Part shown: positions 24,706-34,380 of the stretch, piece after piece | Layout of the letters: the number at the start of each line of letters is the position of its first letter | How positions within the stretch are numbered: position 1 is the first letter of the stretch | Assembly (NCBI RefSeq): GCF_019968605.1 | Contig: NZ_CP082966.1 | Coordinates: forward strand, 3,213,501-3,277,500 | DNA: 64,000 nucleotides | Source: Polaribacter litorisediminis | Lineage (GTDB): Bacteria; Bacteroidota; Bacteroidia; Flavobacteriales; Flavobacteriaceae | Direction of reading: 5' to 3' | Program-made: the position numbers and the translations under genes | The notes under the pieces: generated by a model | Seen by the model: only the letters and a program-made list of their open reading frames with translations | Told to the model about the DNA's origin: nothing | Database searches by the model: none

Positions 24706-26652
24706 TTATAATTCAGCTTCAATCCAAGTCCAGCTAGAAATATCCACTTGAGAACCAGAATTGTAAGTACCCGTTAATACTGCTGCAGCACCATCAATAA
24801 TTACGTTTGCTAAAGGTCCATCATCAGCCATATCTATATTTGTATCATATCCTGATAAATATAAATTTGTGATTGTTGCTCCAGATTGTTTTTTAAATTG
24901 TAGCGCAATTCCACCTGTAGTAGAAATAGCAGTTACATTGGTAAATATAGGATTTGCGTTTTCTTTATCTGCCTCAAATGCAGTAGAAAAGTTTGGTATG
25001 GTATGAGAAATATACGTATTTGTTACCGTTCCACTCCAACCTTCTGTCCAGTCAACAGAATCATCTTCGTTATTTTCTAAGTAAAGATTTGTTACAGATA
25101 CTGCACCACCATAAAACTCAACACCATCATCTGCACCATTTATAACCGCTATGTTTTCTATAATAGTTCCAGAACCAACTGCATAGAAAGAAATTCCATT
25201 ATATTCAGATTCTGAGTTAATTGCAGCACCTGTACCTTTAATTACTAAGTTTTTGATTGAACCAGAACTATCATCATCAGTAGTTCCTCCATACACAAAA
25301 CCACCAACCTCAGCTGTTGAATTTGCTCCAGATGTTGTAGTTGCTTTACCACAAATTGTTAAACCACCCCAATCACCAGGCTCTCCGTTAGTTGAAGACA
25401 TTACTACAGGATTTGAAGTAGTTCCTTGAATGTCTATTTCACCATCGATTAAAACAGCTAAATAAACATCTACACCACCAGATCTAGCACTAATTTTTGT
25501 TCCAGCAGGAATAGTTAATTTACCATTAGCTTCAACTATAAAAGAAGAACTTAATCTATATTTTTTAGAACTATCTAAGGTTAGCGAAGTACTTAATGTA
25601 CCGCTTAAATCTACAACTTCTGTAAGTTCTGCACTAGCCCAAGAAAATAATGCAACATCTACGGTAGCTGGAGCATTATAACTTAATGCAGGATCAGCAG
25701 TTGCACCATCAATAATTATGTTTGCTAATGGTCCATCATCTGCCATATCTACAGTAACATCATAACCCACTAAAGATAAACCAGTAATTGTTGCACCAGA
25801 TTGTTTTTTAAATTGCAAAGCTGTACCACCAACAGAAGAAACTGCCGTTAAGTTTATTAATTTAGGATTTCCGTTTTCTTTATCAGCTTCAACCACTGTA
25901 GAGAAATTTGCTTTTGTATTTACAATGTATGAGTTTGTTACGGTTCCGTTCCAACCTTCTGTCCAGTCTATTGAATCATCTTCGTTATTTTCTAAATAAA
26001 GATTTGTTACAGATACGGTACCACCAAAAAACTCAACACCATCATCTGCACCATCAATAACCGCTAAATTTTCTACTACTGTTCCTGAACCAACCGCATA
26101 AAAAGAGACACCATTATACTCTGACTCTGCATTAATAGCTGCACCAGTTCCTCTAATAATTAAGTTTCTAATAATACCTGAACTGTCGTTATCTGTTGAA
26201 CCTCCATAAACAAAACCACCAACTTCTGCTGATGCATTGGCACCAGCTGTTGTAGTAGCTTTACCACATAAAGTTAAACCTCCCCAATCTCCAGGAGCAC
26301 TATTTGTTGACGACATAATTACAGGGCTTCCTATGGTACCATTAACATTAATTTTACCACCTTGTAAAACAGCAATATAAGTATCTACACCCCCAGCTAC
26401 AGCATTAATTTGAGTTCCTGCAGGCACATTAAGCGTTACATCATCTTGAATTAAAAAAGAACCAGATAAAGTATAAGTAATAGAAGCATCTAAGGTATAG
26501 TTTTCATCTAATGCCCCGTTCATAATTCCGTTTTTAAGATTCTCTATTACTTGAGAATCTACAGTAATAATTGGATCTGGATCGCTGCTACAACTTGTAA
26601 ATGTCAATCCTAAGATTGTAGCGAAAAGAAATAAAAATTTTAAATTTTTCAT
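24706..26652 (-). CDS. surface lipoprotein with two 305-residue parallel beta-helix repeats
   Basis: 648 residues. Lipoprotein signal ending LTFTSC (Cys21), then two near-identical halves. Each contains, in order, AGT.I.A..GGVD.Y.AVL, SSTN..PGDWGGLT.CGKATTT, AEVGGFVYGG, SEYNG.SFYAVGSGT, ADDGVEF.GG.VSVTNLYLENN, D.TEGW.GTVTN and KKQSGATIT. Short Val/Ile/Asn/Gly rungs fit a right-handed beta helix, and the many Asp suggest Ca2+ sites. The start of the TonB receptor operon is upstream on the same strand, but a strong hairpin (26793) separates them. As a lipoprotein partner of a receptor it probably sits at the outer-membrane surface; ligand unknown. Confidence 0.78.
   Translation of the reverse strand: MKNLKFLFLFATILGLTFTSCSSDPDPIITVDSQVIENLKNGIMNGALDENYTLDASITYTLSGSFLIQDDVTLNVPAGTQINAVAGGVDTYIAVLQGGKINVNGTIGSPVIMSSTNSAPGDWGGLTLCGKATTTAGANASAEVGGFVYGGSTDNDSSGIIRNLIIRGTGAAINAESEYNGVSFYAVGSGTVVENLAVIDGADDGVEFFGGTVSVTNLYLENNEDDSIDWTEGWNGTVTNSYIVNTKANFSTVVEADKENGNPKLINLTAVSSVGGTALQFKKQSGATITGLSLVGYDVTVDMADDGPLANIIIDGATADPALSYNAPATVDVALFSWASAELTEVVDLSGTLSTSLTLDSSKKYRLSSSFIVEANGKLTIPAGTKISARSGGVDVYLAVLIDGEIDIQGTTSNPVVMSSTNGEPGDWGGLTICGKATTTSGANSTAEVGGFVYGGTTDDDSSGSIKNLVIKGTGAAINSESEYNGISFYAVGSGTIIENIAVINGADDGVEFYGGAVSVTNLYLENNEDDSVDWTEGWSGTVTNTYISHTIPNFSTAFEADKENANPIFTNVTAISTTGGIALQFKKQSGATITNLYLSGYDTNIDMADDGPLANVIIDGAAAVLTGTYNSGSQVDISSWTWIEAEL
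24720..26515 (-). repeat. direct tandem duplication inside the lipoprotein gene, period 915 bp
   Basis: Matching DNA positions 25066 and 25981 (TTCGTTATTTTCTAA in both, with long similar flanks) give a period of 915 bp, exactly 305 codons. Downstream stretches such as AAAGATTTGTTACAGATAC are identical between copies, which points to a fairly recent duplication. Outer limits are approximate. Confidence 0.8.
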
Positions 26653-26792
26653 CGTTTAATTTTATTAATTGTTTTGTTTTAATTTTCTACAAAAATGATA
26701 CTAATTGTTTGCTTGTACTTTAAGTAAATATTAAGTGATTGTTAATGTTAAAAAGAAAAAATTGATTTTTGTTAACTTATTGTTATGCCAAA

Positions 26793-26832
26793 AAAAATCG
26801 ATTTTTAACCATTAGGTCAAAAATCGATTTTT
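26793..26832 (-). terminator. hairpin made of two copies of a 14-bp palindrome
   Basis: AAAAATCGATTTTT occurs at 26793-26806 and 26819-26832; being self-complementary, the copies can form one 14-bp stem with a 12-nt loop, followed on the minus strand by further T. It lies 31 bp after the receptor stop codon and before the lipoprotein gene. Confidence 0.75.
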
Positions 26833-26863
26833 TTGAATTTAGAAAAGATATAGTTCTTATCTT

Positions 26864-29602
26864 TTAAAAAGTGTATTTTAAATTCAATGATAATTGACTA
26901 CCCTTTTTATATTGTAAAACAGTTTCGGTATTCGTTATGCCTGTATTTATGTTTCTAATATCTTGGGTTTGCTCTATTGAAGGATTTAAAAGGTTTCTTC
27001 CAATAACTCTTGCTGTTAATTTTTCTGTAATTTCTTTACTTAGCACCAAGTCTAAAGTCACAAAGCCTTTTTCTATAATTTCATCATTAAATAATGTATC
27101 GCTACTTGCAAAACTTTCTGGGCTACCCAAAGCAAATATTTTATCAGAAGAATAATTACCAGATAACGTTGCTATAAACTCTCTTTCTTTTTTGTTGCTA
27201 TACGATAATGTACTATTTATAATAAAGTCTGATGCTCCTTGTAATGATGATTCTGTTTTATTATTATATTGAAAGTTGGTTAACAAGTCTTGTGTTAGCC
27301 ACATTTGAGTTACGTTACCTGTTAAGTTTAGTAAATTCTCTTCATCTTCATTTTTTAAAAAGCCTACTCTACCTTCTACCTCTATTCCAAAAATATTAGC
27401 CTCATCTCCCGTATTGTTAAATTGGAAAATACCTGCAGAACCTCTAGCTTGTGCTAGGTTGATAGGGTCTTCAATTTTCTTATAAAATGCTGTTGCAGAA
27501 ATTAATTCTTCACTAGTTGGGTAAAATTCCCATTTTAAATCTACGTTATACACATTAGATCTTTCTATATCTGGGTTTCCTTTTGTGACCCTTCCTGTTG
27601 GAGACACATATTCGAAAGGTGCAAATTCTTTAAATTCTGGTAGCGTTTGCGAAATACTTGTTGCAAAACGAACAAAATTTCTATCATCTAACTCGTATTT
27701 TAGGTTTATACTTGGGTTTAAGTTATTGTAATCTCTATTTAAAGAACCTGTTCTTCCTTGAAAGTTAGCAACATCCCATTCTACAAAAATTTCATCTCTT
27801 TCATATCGAACACCAACATTACCTGTAAACTTATTAAACTTAAAATCAAAATCTACAAAACCTGCTAAAGCATCAAAAGTACCATTATATCTATCTATTG
27901 TTCTTTCTACCAATCTTAAACCATTATTAAAACCTGTTGATGTAAAAGTTAAAGAAAAATCATCTACACTAGGCACTTGAAAACCTTCTGCATCCACTCC
28001 AATAAAAAGAGAGCTAAATGTTCTCTCTTTATGTCTGTAGTTTGCCCCAAAGTTTAATTTAAATGGCAAGTCATCATCTTCATCTTTTTCACCTAAAGAC
28101 CAACCATCTTTTATGTATGCGTTGATTTCATTATCCTCGATTTTTTGGCTAGACTTTCTTTGTTGAAAAGCACTATTATTTGCGTATTGAACCGATGTAG
28201 GATTTAAAATAGTTACTTCGTTTCTAATTCTATTTGGTTCTTCTGCTAAAATAAAGTTGAACCCAACAGCCCATTTTAAGGTATTATTTTCAAATAAACT
28301 ATGTTCTCCTAGAATTTGATTTACAAACATCAATGTTTGTTTAAAGTTTTGGTCTCTTACAAAAGCACCATCTTCTTCTGGTTCTTGTTCAAATACAAAA
28401 CCTAAACCATTTCTACCTTGCTCGTATAAATAATCTACACTTTTTGCAACAAACAAAGAGTTGAACTTAATTTTATGATCTTCATTTAATTTTAAGCCAA
28501 CATTAGCATACGCAGTAGTATTTACATTTGAACTAAATATTTCTACATCATTAAAAATTTGTTCAACAATATTTGCCCTTGCTATTTTAAAAGTACCTGT
28601 TTGATAATTAAATGTTTTTGAATGGGAAGCAGTTGCAAAAACCGACAATTCTTTACCAAATACATCAAACTTTGTACCTCCAGAAAGTGAAACACTAAAG
28701 TTCATAGGTGCACTTTGACTTCTAGTATCCCAACCTTGTCTTGTGATTAAATCTTGCACAGCAAATTGCTTTTGATGGAAGCCCATGGTTACATCATCTG
28801 TAATAATTGTTCTTCTAAAATCACCAAATTGCCCCATTACGTTTGTATTAGAACCGCCAGAAACTCCTATAGAAAACTCTTTTCTTCTGTAACCTTTGGT
28901 CTCAACATTTACATTTCCAGATGCTTGATCTAAATAATTTGAGGTCGTATAAGTTTTGCTAACACCAACATTCTCTATAATATTTGTTGAAAATAGACTT
29001 AAGTTAATGTTTTTATTATCAACATTATCAGAAGGAATCGGTAAACCATTCATTGTAGTTGATAAATATCTATCACCTAAACCCCTTACATAAATATCTC
29101 CTGATCCTTCACTTTTGGTTACACCAGATATTTTGGTTGTGGCATTAGATGCATTAGATACGCCTGTTTTAGCTAGTCTTTCTGCTCCAATACTTTCAAC
29201 AATTACTGTTGCCTTTTTTTGCTTTAATAATAAAGCAGATTCTTTTTCTCTACTTGTCGTTGTTTTTATAACCACATCATCTAACGCAACACCTTCCTCT
29301 GCAGACATTATTTGATTTAGGGTAATCGTTTCTCCCGCTTTTATTGTGAATGCTTTTTGAACACTTTTATATCCTAAAAAACTAAAAACTACAATATGGT
29401 TTCCTACGGGCACTTTTAAAGTATAGTTACCATCAAAATCTGTTGTAGTACCTATTGTAGTGCCTTTTATTTGAACGTTCGCAAATGGCAAAGGTTCGTT
29501 ATTTGTTTCTTTATCGGTTAATAAACCTTTTAATGTACCTTTATCTTGGGCAGTGAATAACTGACTCAATGTTAACAAAGTAATCAATAGAATTTTCTTC
29601 AT
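26864..29602 (-). CDS. TonB-dependent outer-membrane receptor with carboxypeptidase-like N-domain
   Basis: 912 residues from the ATG at 29602. Signal peptide (ILLITLLTLSQLFTAQ), CarbopepD-regulatory-like domain (ADKETNN.PLPFANVQIKG region with GTTTDFDGNYTLKVPVG), plug with SGDIYVRGLGDRYLSTTMNG, then a 22-strand-type barrel ending KKGSQLSLNLKYTF. It imports an unknown ligand using TonB energy. The longer frame starting at 29641 is rejected: a -7 box TACTTTTG lies at 29634-29627, downstream of it. No SusD gene is adjacent, so this is not a classical glycan SusCD pair. The beta-helix lipoprotein follows on the same strand, and a phosphate transporter diverges from the shared promoter region. Confidence 0.9.
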   Translation of the reverse strand: MKKILLITLLTLSQLFTAQDKGTLKGLLTDKETNNEPLPFANVQIKGTTIGTTTDFDGNYTLKVPVGNHIVVFSFLGYKSVQKAFTIKAGETITLNQIMSAEEGVALDDVVIKTTTSREKESALLLKQKKATVIVESIGAERLAKTGVSNASNATTKISGVTKSEGSGDIYVRGLGDRYLSTTMNGLPIPSDNVDNKNINLSLFSTNIIENVGVSKTYTTSNYLDQASGNVNVETKGYRRKEFSIGVSGGSNTNVMGQFGDFRRTIITDDVTMGFHQKQFAVQDLITRQGWDTRSQSAPMNFSVSLSGGTKFDVFGKELSVFATASHSKTFNYQTGTFKIARANIVEQIFNDVEIFSSNVNTTAYANVGLKLNEDHKIKFNSLFVAKSVDYLYEQGRNGLGFVFEQEPEEDGAFVRDQNFKQTLMFVNQILGEHSLFENNTLKWAVGFNFILAEEPNRIRNEVTILNPTSVQYANNSAFQQRKSSQKIEDNEINAYIKDGWSLGEKDEDDDLPFKLNFGANYRHKERTFSSLFIGVDAEGFQVPSVDDFSLTFTSTGFNNGLRLVERTIDRYNGTFDALAGFVDFDFKFNKFTGNVGVRYERDEIFVEWDVANFQGRTGSLNRDYNNLNPSINLKYELDDRNFVRFATSISQTLPEFKEFAPFEYVSPTGRVTKGNPDIERSNVYNVDLKWEFYPTSEELISATAFYKKIEDPINLAQARGSAGIFQFNNTGDEANIFGIEVEGRVGFLKNEDEENLLNLTGNVTQMWLTQDLLTNFQYNNKTESSLQGASDFIINSTLSYSNKKEREFIATLSGNYSSDKIFALGSPESFASSDTLFNDEIIEKGFVTLDLVLSKEITEKLTARVIGRNLLNPSIEQTQDIRNINTGITNTETVLQYKKGSQLSLNLKYTF

Positions 29603-29626
29603 TTTTAAAATATAAATTTTACGGTA

Positions 29627-29634
29627 CAAAAGTA
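29627..29634 (-). promoter_or_regulatory. -7 box of the TonB receptor gene
   Basis: TACTTTTG on the minus strand, exact consensus, 24 nt before the ATG at 29602; it decides the start codon. Confidence 0.65.
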
Positions 29635-29838
29635 GGCCCACATCTGTAAATTGAATGTTAGCTATAAATTATGCTTGGGTTAAAAACATGTTAACTAAAT
29701 GTTATTAGAATTAACCACAAACACTTCTTAATTCTCTTATTTAGTTAGTGTCTCTTATGAATTAAAATGATAAATTTACCAGCGAATTTGGCAAAAATTT
29801 CATAACATTAAGATAACACTATCAATTTCTTGTGTATT

Positions 29839-29846
29839 TAACTTTG
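29839..29846 (+). promoter_or_regulatory. -7 box of the PiT transporter gene
   Basis: TAACTTTG, exact consensus, 24 nt before ATG 29871. Divergent from the receptor promoter about 205 bp away. Confidence 0.6.
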
Positions 29847-29870
29847 CTTTTTTAAAAATGAAAACTAAAA

Positions 29871-32123
29871 ATGGGAGATCCTTATATTTTAATGCTGATT
29901 GCTTTAGCTGTTTTAGCTATTGTTGATTTAGTTGTAGGCGTCAGTAATGATGCTGTTAATTTCTTAAATTCAGCCATTGGTTCTAAAGCTATTTCTGTAA
30001 GAAATATTATGATTATTGCTAGTGTTGGAGTCTTTTTTGGCGCAATTTCTTCTAGCGGCATGATGGAAGTTGCAAGAAAAGGCATCTTTAACCCTAACAT
30101 GTTTATGTTTCAAGACGTCATGTATATTTTTATGGCGGTTATGATTACTGATATTTTACTGTTAGATGTTTTTAATTCCCTTGGCATGCCAACATCTACA
30201 ACAGTTTCTATTGTTTTTGAATTATTGGGTTCTGCGGTAGTTATTGCTATTATAAAGATTACTCAAAGTGATACTGAAAACCTTTCTGCAATTTGGAATT
30301 ATATTAATTACAATACAGCATCAGAAATTATAGTAGGCATTTTACTCTCTGTCATTGTCGCTTTTACTGTTGGTGCTATTGTACAATATTTCTCTAGGGT
30401 TATTTATTCCTTTAATTTTGAAAGTAGACCCGCTTATATAAATTCCTTATTTGGGGGATTTGCCATTACGGCAATTACCTATTTTATTATTATAAAAGGA
30501 TTAAAAGGAACTCAATTTTATGGCAGTTTAAAAGGATATTTAGAAGGAAATACACTAGAAATTATTTGTATCAGTTTTGTACTATGGACAGCTGTTTCTC
30601 ATTTAATCACCAAAGTTTTTAAGCTCAATATTTTAGTTTTAATTATTGGTATTGGTACATTTTCTTTGGCAATGGCTTTTGCTGGTAACGATTTGGTAAA
30701 TTTTATTGGTGTACCTATTGCTGCATTAAATTCTTATGAAGCTTGGAGTATTTCTGGTATTGATCCTGAGTTGTACCCAATGAGTAGCTTAGCAAAAAAA
30801 GTACCTTCTAATATTTGGCTTTTACTTTTGGCTGGTACCATAATGGTTATTACCTTATGGACATCTTCTAAAGCAAAATCTGTTATTGAAACTGGTATTA
30901 ATTTATCTAGACAAGGAGAAGGTCATGAAAAATTTCAACCCAATACTGTTTCTCGCCTTGTAGTTCGTTTTTCTATGTTTATGAATACAGGTATTAATTA
31001 TATTATTCCTAACAAAACTCAAAATTACATTAACAATAAATTCGAAAAACCTGTTATAAAGTTACCAAAATCTAAAACCTTTGAAATGCCTGCTTTTGAT
31101 TTAGTAAGAGCATCTGTAAATCTTATTATGGCAAGTGTGTTAATTTCTATAGCTACTTCTATGAAATTACCTTTATCTACAACCTATGTAACTTTTATGG
31201 TTGCTATGGGAACTTCTTTAGCGGATAGAGCTTGGGGACGTGAAAGCGCAGTTTATAGAGTTGCCGGAGTTTTAAATGTTATTGGAGGTTGGTTTTTAAC
31301 AGCTATTTTGGCTTTTGTAGCCGCTGGTATTGTGGCTTATTTAATTAGTTTACATATTGCTTTTATTCCTATTTTGTTAATTCTTGTTACTTTCTTAATC
31401 ACAAAAAATTCAATAGCGCACAGAAAAAAATCACAAGAAACAAAAAGAAAAACGCATATTGAAAGAACCGAGTTAATTACGATTAATGGAGTTATTGAAG
31501 AAAGTGCAGATCATATTTCTGGAGTTGCAGACAGAATTAACAAATTATATACAAATGTTGTAAATGACTTGGCAAATCATGATTTAAATAAACTACGAAA
31601 AACAGATAAACACGTAGAAAAACTGAATGATGAAATTGATGAATTGAAAGACAATGTTTTCTATTTTATTAAATCTTTAGATGAAACCTCGGTACAAGCA
31701 AGTAGATTTTACATTATAGTATTAGGCTATTTACAAGACTCAGCACAATCTATTAGTTACATTTCTAGAGCTAGTTATAAGCACGTAAACAACAACCATA
31801 AAAATTTAAAAAAGGTACAAATAAAAGATTTAAAAGAAATAAATAATCAACTTTCTAATATTTTAAATAACGTTAGTCATGTCTTTAAAACTAGAGATTT
31901 TGATGATTTAAATCCTCTTTTAATTGAAAAAAGAGAATTACTAAAAGGTGTTTCTGTCTCTGTAGAAAAACAAGTTGCTCGCATTAGAACAGACGAAACA
32001 AGTCCCAAAAACACTACTTTATATTTTAGTGTTTTACTAGAAACTAAAGATTTAATAAAGGCTTTAATGAATTTATTAGAAACGTATGAAGAGTTTTATT
32101 ATAGCACAAAACAAGTACAATAA
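29871..32123 (+). CDS. PiT-family inorganic phosphate transporter with PhoU-like C-terminal domain
   Basis: 750 residues. Two Pho4 halves of an ion-coupled phosphate carrier: the first signature DLVVGVSNDAVNFLNSAIGS near residues 20-40, the second around MKLPLSTTYVTFMVAMGTSL near 430, with 10-12 hydrophobic helices. After the last helix (about 515) comes a soluble, helical PhoU-like tail of about 220 residues (VADRINKLYTNVVNDLANHD, KLNDEIDELKDNVFYFIKSL). Standard PiT proteins are about 420-500 residues, with PhoU encoded separately (pit accessory protein), so this is a fusion or a common Bacteroidota layout. Located in the inner membrane. It diverges from the TonB receptor. Confidence 0.93.
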   Translation: MGDPYILMLIALAVLAIVDLVVGVSNDAVNFLNSAIGSKAISVRNIMIIASVGVFFGAISSSGMMEVARKGIFNPNMFMFQDVMYIFMAVMITDILLLDVFNSLGMPTSTTVSIVFELLGSAVVIAIIKITQSDTENLSAIWNYINYNTASEIIVGILLSVIVAFTVGAIVQYFSRVIYSFNFESRPAYINSLFGGFAITAITYFIIIKGLKGTQFYGSLKGYLEGNTLEIICISFVLWTAVSHLITKVFKLNILVLIIGIGTFSLAMAFAGNDLVNFIGVPIAALNSYEAWSISGIDPELYPMSSLAKKVPSNIWLLLLAGTIMVITLWTSSKAKSVIETGINLSRQGEGHEKFQPNTVSRLVVRFSMFMNTGINYIIPNKTQNYINNKFEKPVIKLPKSKTFEMPAFDLVRASVNLIMASVLISIATSMKLPLSTTYVTFMVAMGTSLADRAWGRESAVYRVAGVLNVIGGWFLTAILAFVAAGIVAYLISLHIAFIPILLILVTFLITKNSIAHRKKSQETKRKTHIERTELITINGVIEESADHISGVADRINKLYTNVVNDLANHDLNKLRKTDKHVEKLNDEIDELKDNVFYFIKSLDETSVQASRFYIIVLGYLQDSAQSISYISRASYKHVNNNHKNLKKVQIKDLKEINNQLSNILNNVSHVFKTRDFDDLNPLLIEKRELLKGVSVSVEKQVARIRTDETSPKNTTLYFSVLLETKDLIKALMNLLETYEEFYYSTKQVQ

Positions 32124-32147
32124 AAAAACATCATTACCTGAGTAAAC

Positions 32148-32180
32148 AAAACCATAAATTAAACTTTATGGTTTTTTTTT
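32148..32180 (+). terminator. terminator after the PiT gene
   Basis: AAAACCATAAA (32148-32158) pairs with TTTATGGTTTT (32165-32175), 6-nt loop, T-run to 32180. Convergent with the patatin gene. Confidence 0.85.
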
Positions 32181-32181
32181 A

Positions 32182-34380
32182 TTAAAACCAAAATCCTAAA
32201 TTGAATAACCAATAATTTTGTTTCGTATCTGGAGACCAACTGTATTTTAACTCAATAGGACCAATTATAGAATCATAACTATAGCCCAGCGCATACCCAG
32301 AATAAATATTTTTAAAAACATCAATATTTTCAAAAACATTATCTTCTAACCGAGCATAATTAGCAATAACAGTAATATAATTTTTTTCATAAAATCGATA
32401 TCTTAGGTTAAATTCTGACTTTACAAAAGAATTGTTAGACAAATCTGCAAAATCATAACCATAAAAAGAAACAAAAGTATTTATGTAATTTTGATTGTAG
32501 CCACCTAGATAAAAATCAAAAACATTAGAAGTAGGATTATTTAATGTAAACCCTGCTTCATGGGTATTTTGGAACGTGAGTCTATCACCAAAACTAGTAG
32601 CAAAACCCAAAGTTCCTTTTGCTTGCCCAAAAGATTTAAAATCTTGATTGTAGTTAGAGGAGGCCATGTACCACTTAAAGTTTAAATCAGCAAAATATCC
32701 TTTTGTTACAAAATACTTTTTATCATAGGTGTCTAATGTTAGGTAGCCAAAAGAACTATGATAAGTACTATTGTCTAATATAGTTTCGTTATTATTTGTT
32801 GTAATCGTTGCTGTTTTTGCCTTTAAATATTTGTGTTCTATACCTAAACCCAATGCAAATTTTCTATTAAATGTAGTTTGCACAAATAATTGATTGGTAA
32901 AATCTGTATAATTTACGTTAATCTTACTAACATTAGGTAAAATTCCTGTAATTAAATTATATTTTGCATTGTCTCTAAAATGGTCATATCGAGATCTAAA
33001 ACCATAACTTATGTAAAAACCATTATCTACAAAATAGTTTAAATTATATCTTAAATTATCCCCCAACATCACATCTAAAGAAAACAAATCGTTTTTATTT
33101 AATAAATGTTTTTGACGATAATTTGCCAATACACCAGATTTATACAAGAAATCGTAATGTGCACCTAAACTAATTGTTGCATTGTCTTTAGTTTCTTTTA
33201 AAATAAAGTTTAACAGGTAAGAAGCATCCTCTTTTCTTTTTAAGCTATAAAGTATTCTATCATAATTTTTAGTACCCGATAATAATTGAATTCTCTCTGA
33301 AATTTCTTCTCTAGAAAGGCTATCACCTTCTCTAATCTTCAACTTACCTAAAACATAGGCTCTTGTATAATCTTCTATACCCATAATATTGATACTTGAA
33401 ATACGCCTTCTAGCCCTATTAACCTTAATTGGTTTTCTCTTCTTTTTAATTGTCTGTTTAGCTGCTATTTCTTTAAATATTTTGGTAAATTTTTCTACTT
33501 CTTCTTCCCCTTTTTTTATAATTTCATTTTTTTTATCAAAATCAACAACTTTATATTTAAAAATATCTGGGTGAATATACACGTCTAACTTAACTTTTTC
33601 ATTCTTGCTTTTGTCATACATTTGATAGCCCACAATCTGATTTAAAATAGCAATTAATGATGTTAATTTTTCTTTTTCATACAATCTTCCTTGAACATCA
33701 GCACCAATGATAATATCCATCCCTTTAGCTTCCATTATTCCTACGGGAAAATTATTTGCAAGACCTCCATCTATTAAAAGTTTATCTTTTATCGTCACCG
33801 GATTTAATAAGGTAGGGAAAGAGCCACTTGCCCGCAATGCCAGTGGCAAAGAACCTTCTTCTAGCAGTACTGCTCCGCCGTTTTCTACGTCGGTTGCAAT
33901 GCAGAAAAAGGGAATGGGTAGTTTAGAAAAATCTGTGATATCTTCTGTTGTATCTAACAATTCAAAAAGAAAATTCAAAATATTTTGCCCTTTAGAAACT
34001 GCCTTTGGTAAACCTACTGAACCCGCTGTGACAGGCAGCGTAATTTTTGTTTTTTCTCCATATTCTTTTTCAAAAAAAGTAGAAGCCTTTCTTGGTAACT
34101 CATCTCTTAGCAAAGAAATAAAATCGGTCTTTTTTACAATTTCTTCTATCTCTATAGCAGAATAACCCGCAGCATACAAACCACCAATAATAGCGCCCAT
34201 ACTAGTACCCCCAATATAATCTAACTGAATCCCTGCCTTATCAATTGCTATTAAAGTGGCAATATGTGCAAAACCTTTTGCGCCCCCACCACTTAAAACC
34301 AAGCCCACTTTGGGTTGCTTTTGCTGTGCAAAAAAAATAATAGGAATAATAAAAAATAAAAAAAATAATTTATGGTTCAT
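32182..34380 (-). CDS. patatin-like phospholipase with POTRA/Omp85-type barrel
   Basis: 732 residues. Signal peptide, then a patatin domain (about 25-300): oxyanion loop LVLSGGGAKGFAHI, nucleophile elbow GGTSMGA with Ser60, catalytic Asp204 in LIDGGLANNFPVG. Next a POTRA-like segment (RRISSINIMGIEDYTRAYVL, residues about 320-400) and a C-terminal outer-membrane barrel ending in Phe (NYWLFNLGFWF). This layout matches the PlpD/FplA type of patatin-Omp85 protein, although whether it secretes the patatin or keeps it periplasmic is not settled. The start codon lies inside the end of uvrC (11-nt overlap), so translation is probably coupled. Confidence 0.9.
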   Translation of the reverse strand: MNHKLFFLFFIIPIIFFAQQKQPKVGLVLSGGGAKGFAHIATLIAIDKAGIQLDYIGGTSMGAIIGGLYAAGYSAIEIEEIVKKTDFISLLRDELPRKASTFFEKEYGEKTKITLPVTAGSVGLPKAVSKGQNILNFLFELLDTTEDITDFSKLPIPFFCIATDVENGGAVLLEEGSLPLALRASGSFPTLLNPVTIKDKLLIDGGLANNFPVGIMEAKGMDIIIGADVQGRLYEKEKLTSLIAILNQIVGYQMYDKSKNEKVKLDVYIHPDIFKYKVVDFDKKNEIIKKGEEEVEKFTKIFKEIAAKQTIKKKRKPIKVNRARRRISSINIMGIEDYTRAYVLGKLKIREGDSLSREEISERIQLLSGTKNYDRILYSLKRKEDASYLLNFILKETKDNATISLGAHYDFLYKSGVLANYRQKHLLNKNDLFSLDVMLGDNLRYNLNYFVDNGFYISYGFRSRYDHFRDNAKYNLITGILPNVSKINVNYTDFTNQLFVQTTFNRKFALGLGIEHKYLKAKTATITTNNNETILDNSTYHSSFGYLTLDTYDKKYFVTKGYFADLNFKWYMASSNYNQDFKSFGQAKGTLGFATSFGDRLTFQNTHEAGFTLNNPTSNVFDFYLGGYNQNYINTFVSFYGYDFADLSNNSFVKSEFNLRYRFYEKNYITVIANYARLEDNVFENIDVFKNIYSGYALGYSYDSIIGPIELKYSWSPDTKQNYWLFNLGFWF

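Noticed and set aside
29603..29641. Upstream in-frame start (39 bp) for the first TonB receptor
   Set aside because: It lies before the -7 box at 29627-29634 and would precede the signal peptide with hydrophobic residues not expected there.
29858..29926. Out-of-frame short frame (about 22 codons) overlapping the start of PiT
   Set aside because: Possible upstream ORF but no independent support; it overlaps the true start and is short and of ordinary composition.
33707..34165. 152-codon open frame on the plus strand opposite the patatin gene
   Set aside because: Antisense to a well-supported gene with clear catalytic motifs; the frame content is a low-complexity shadow.
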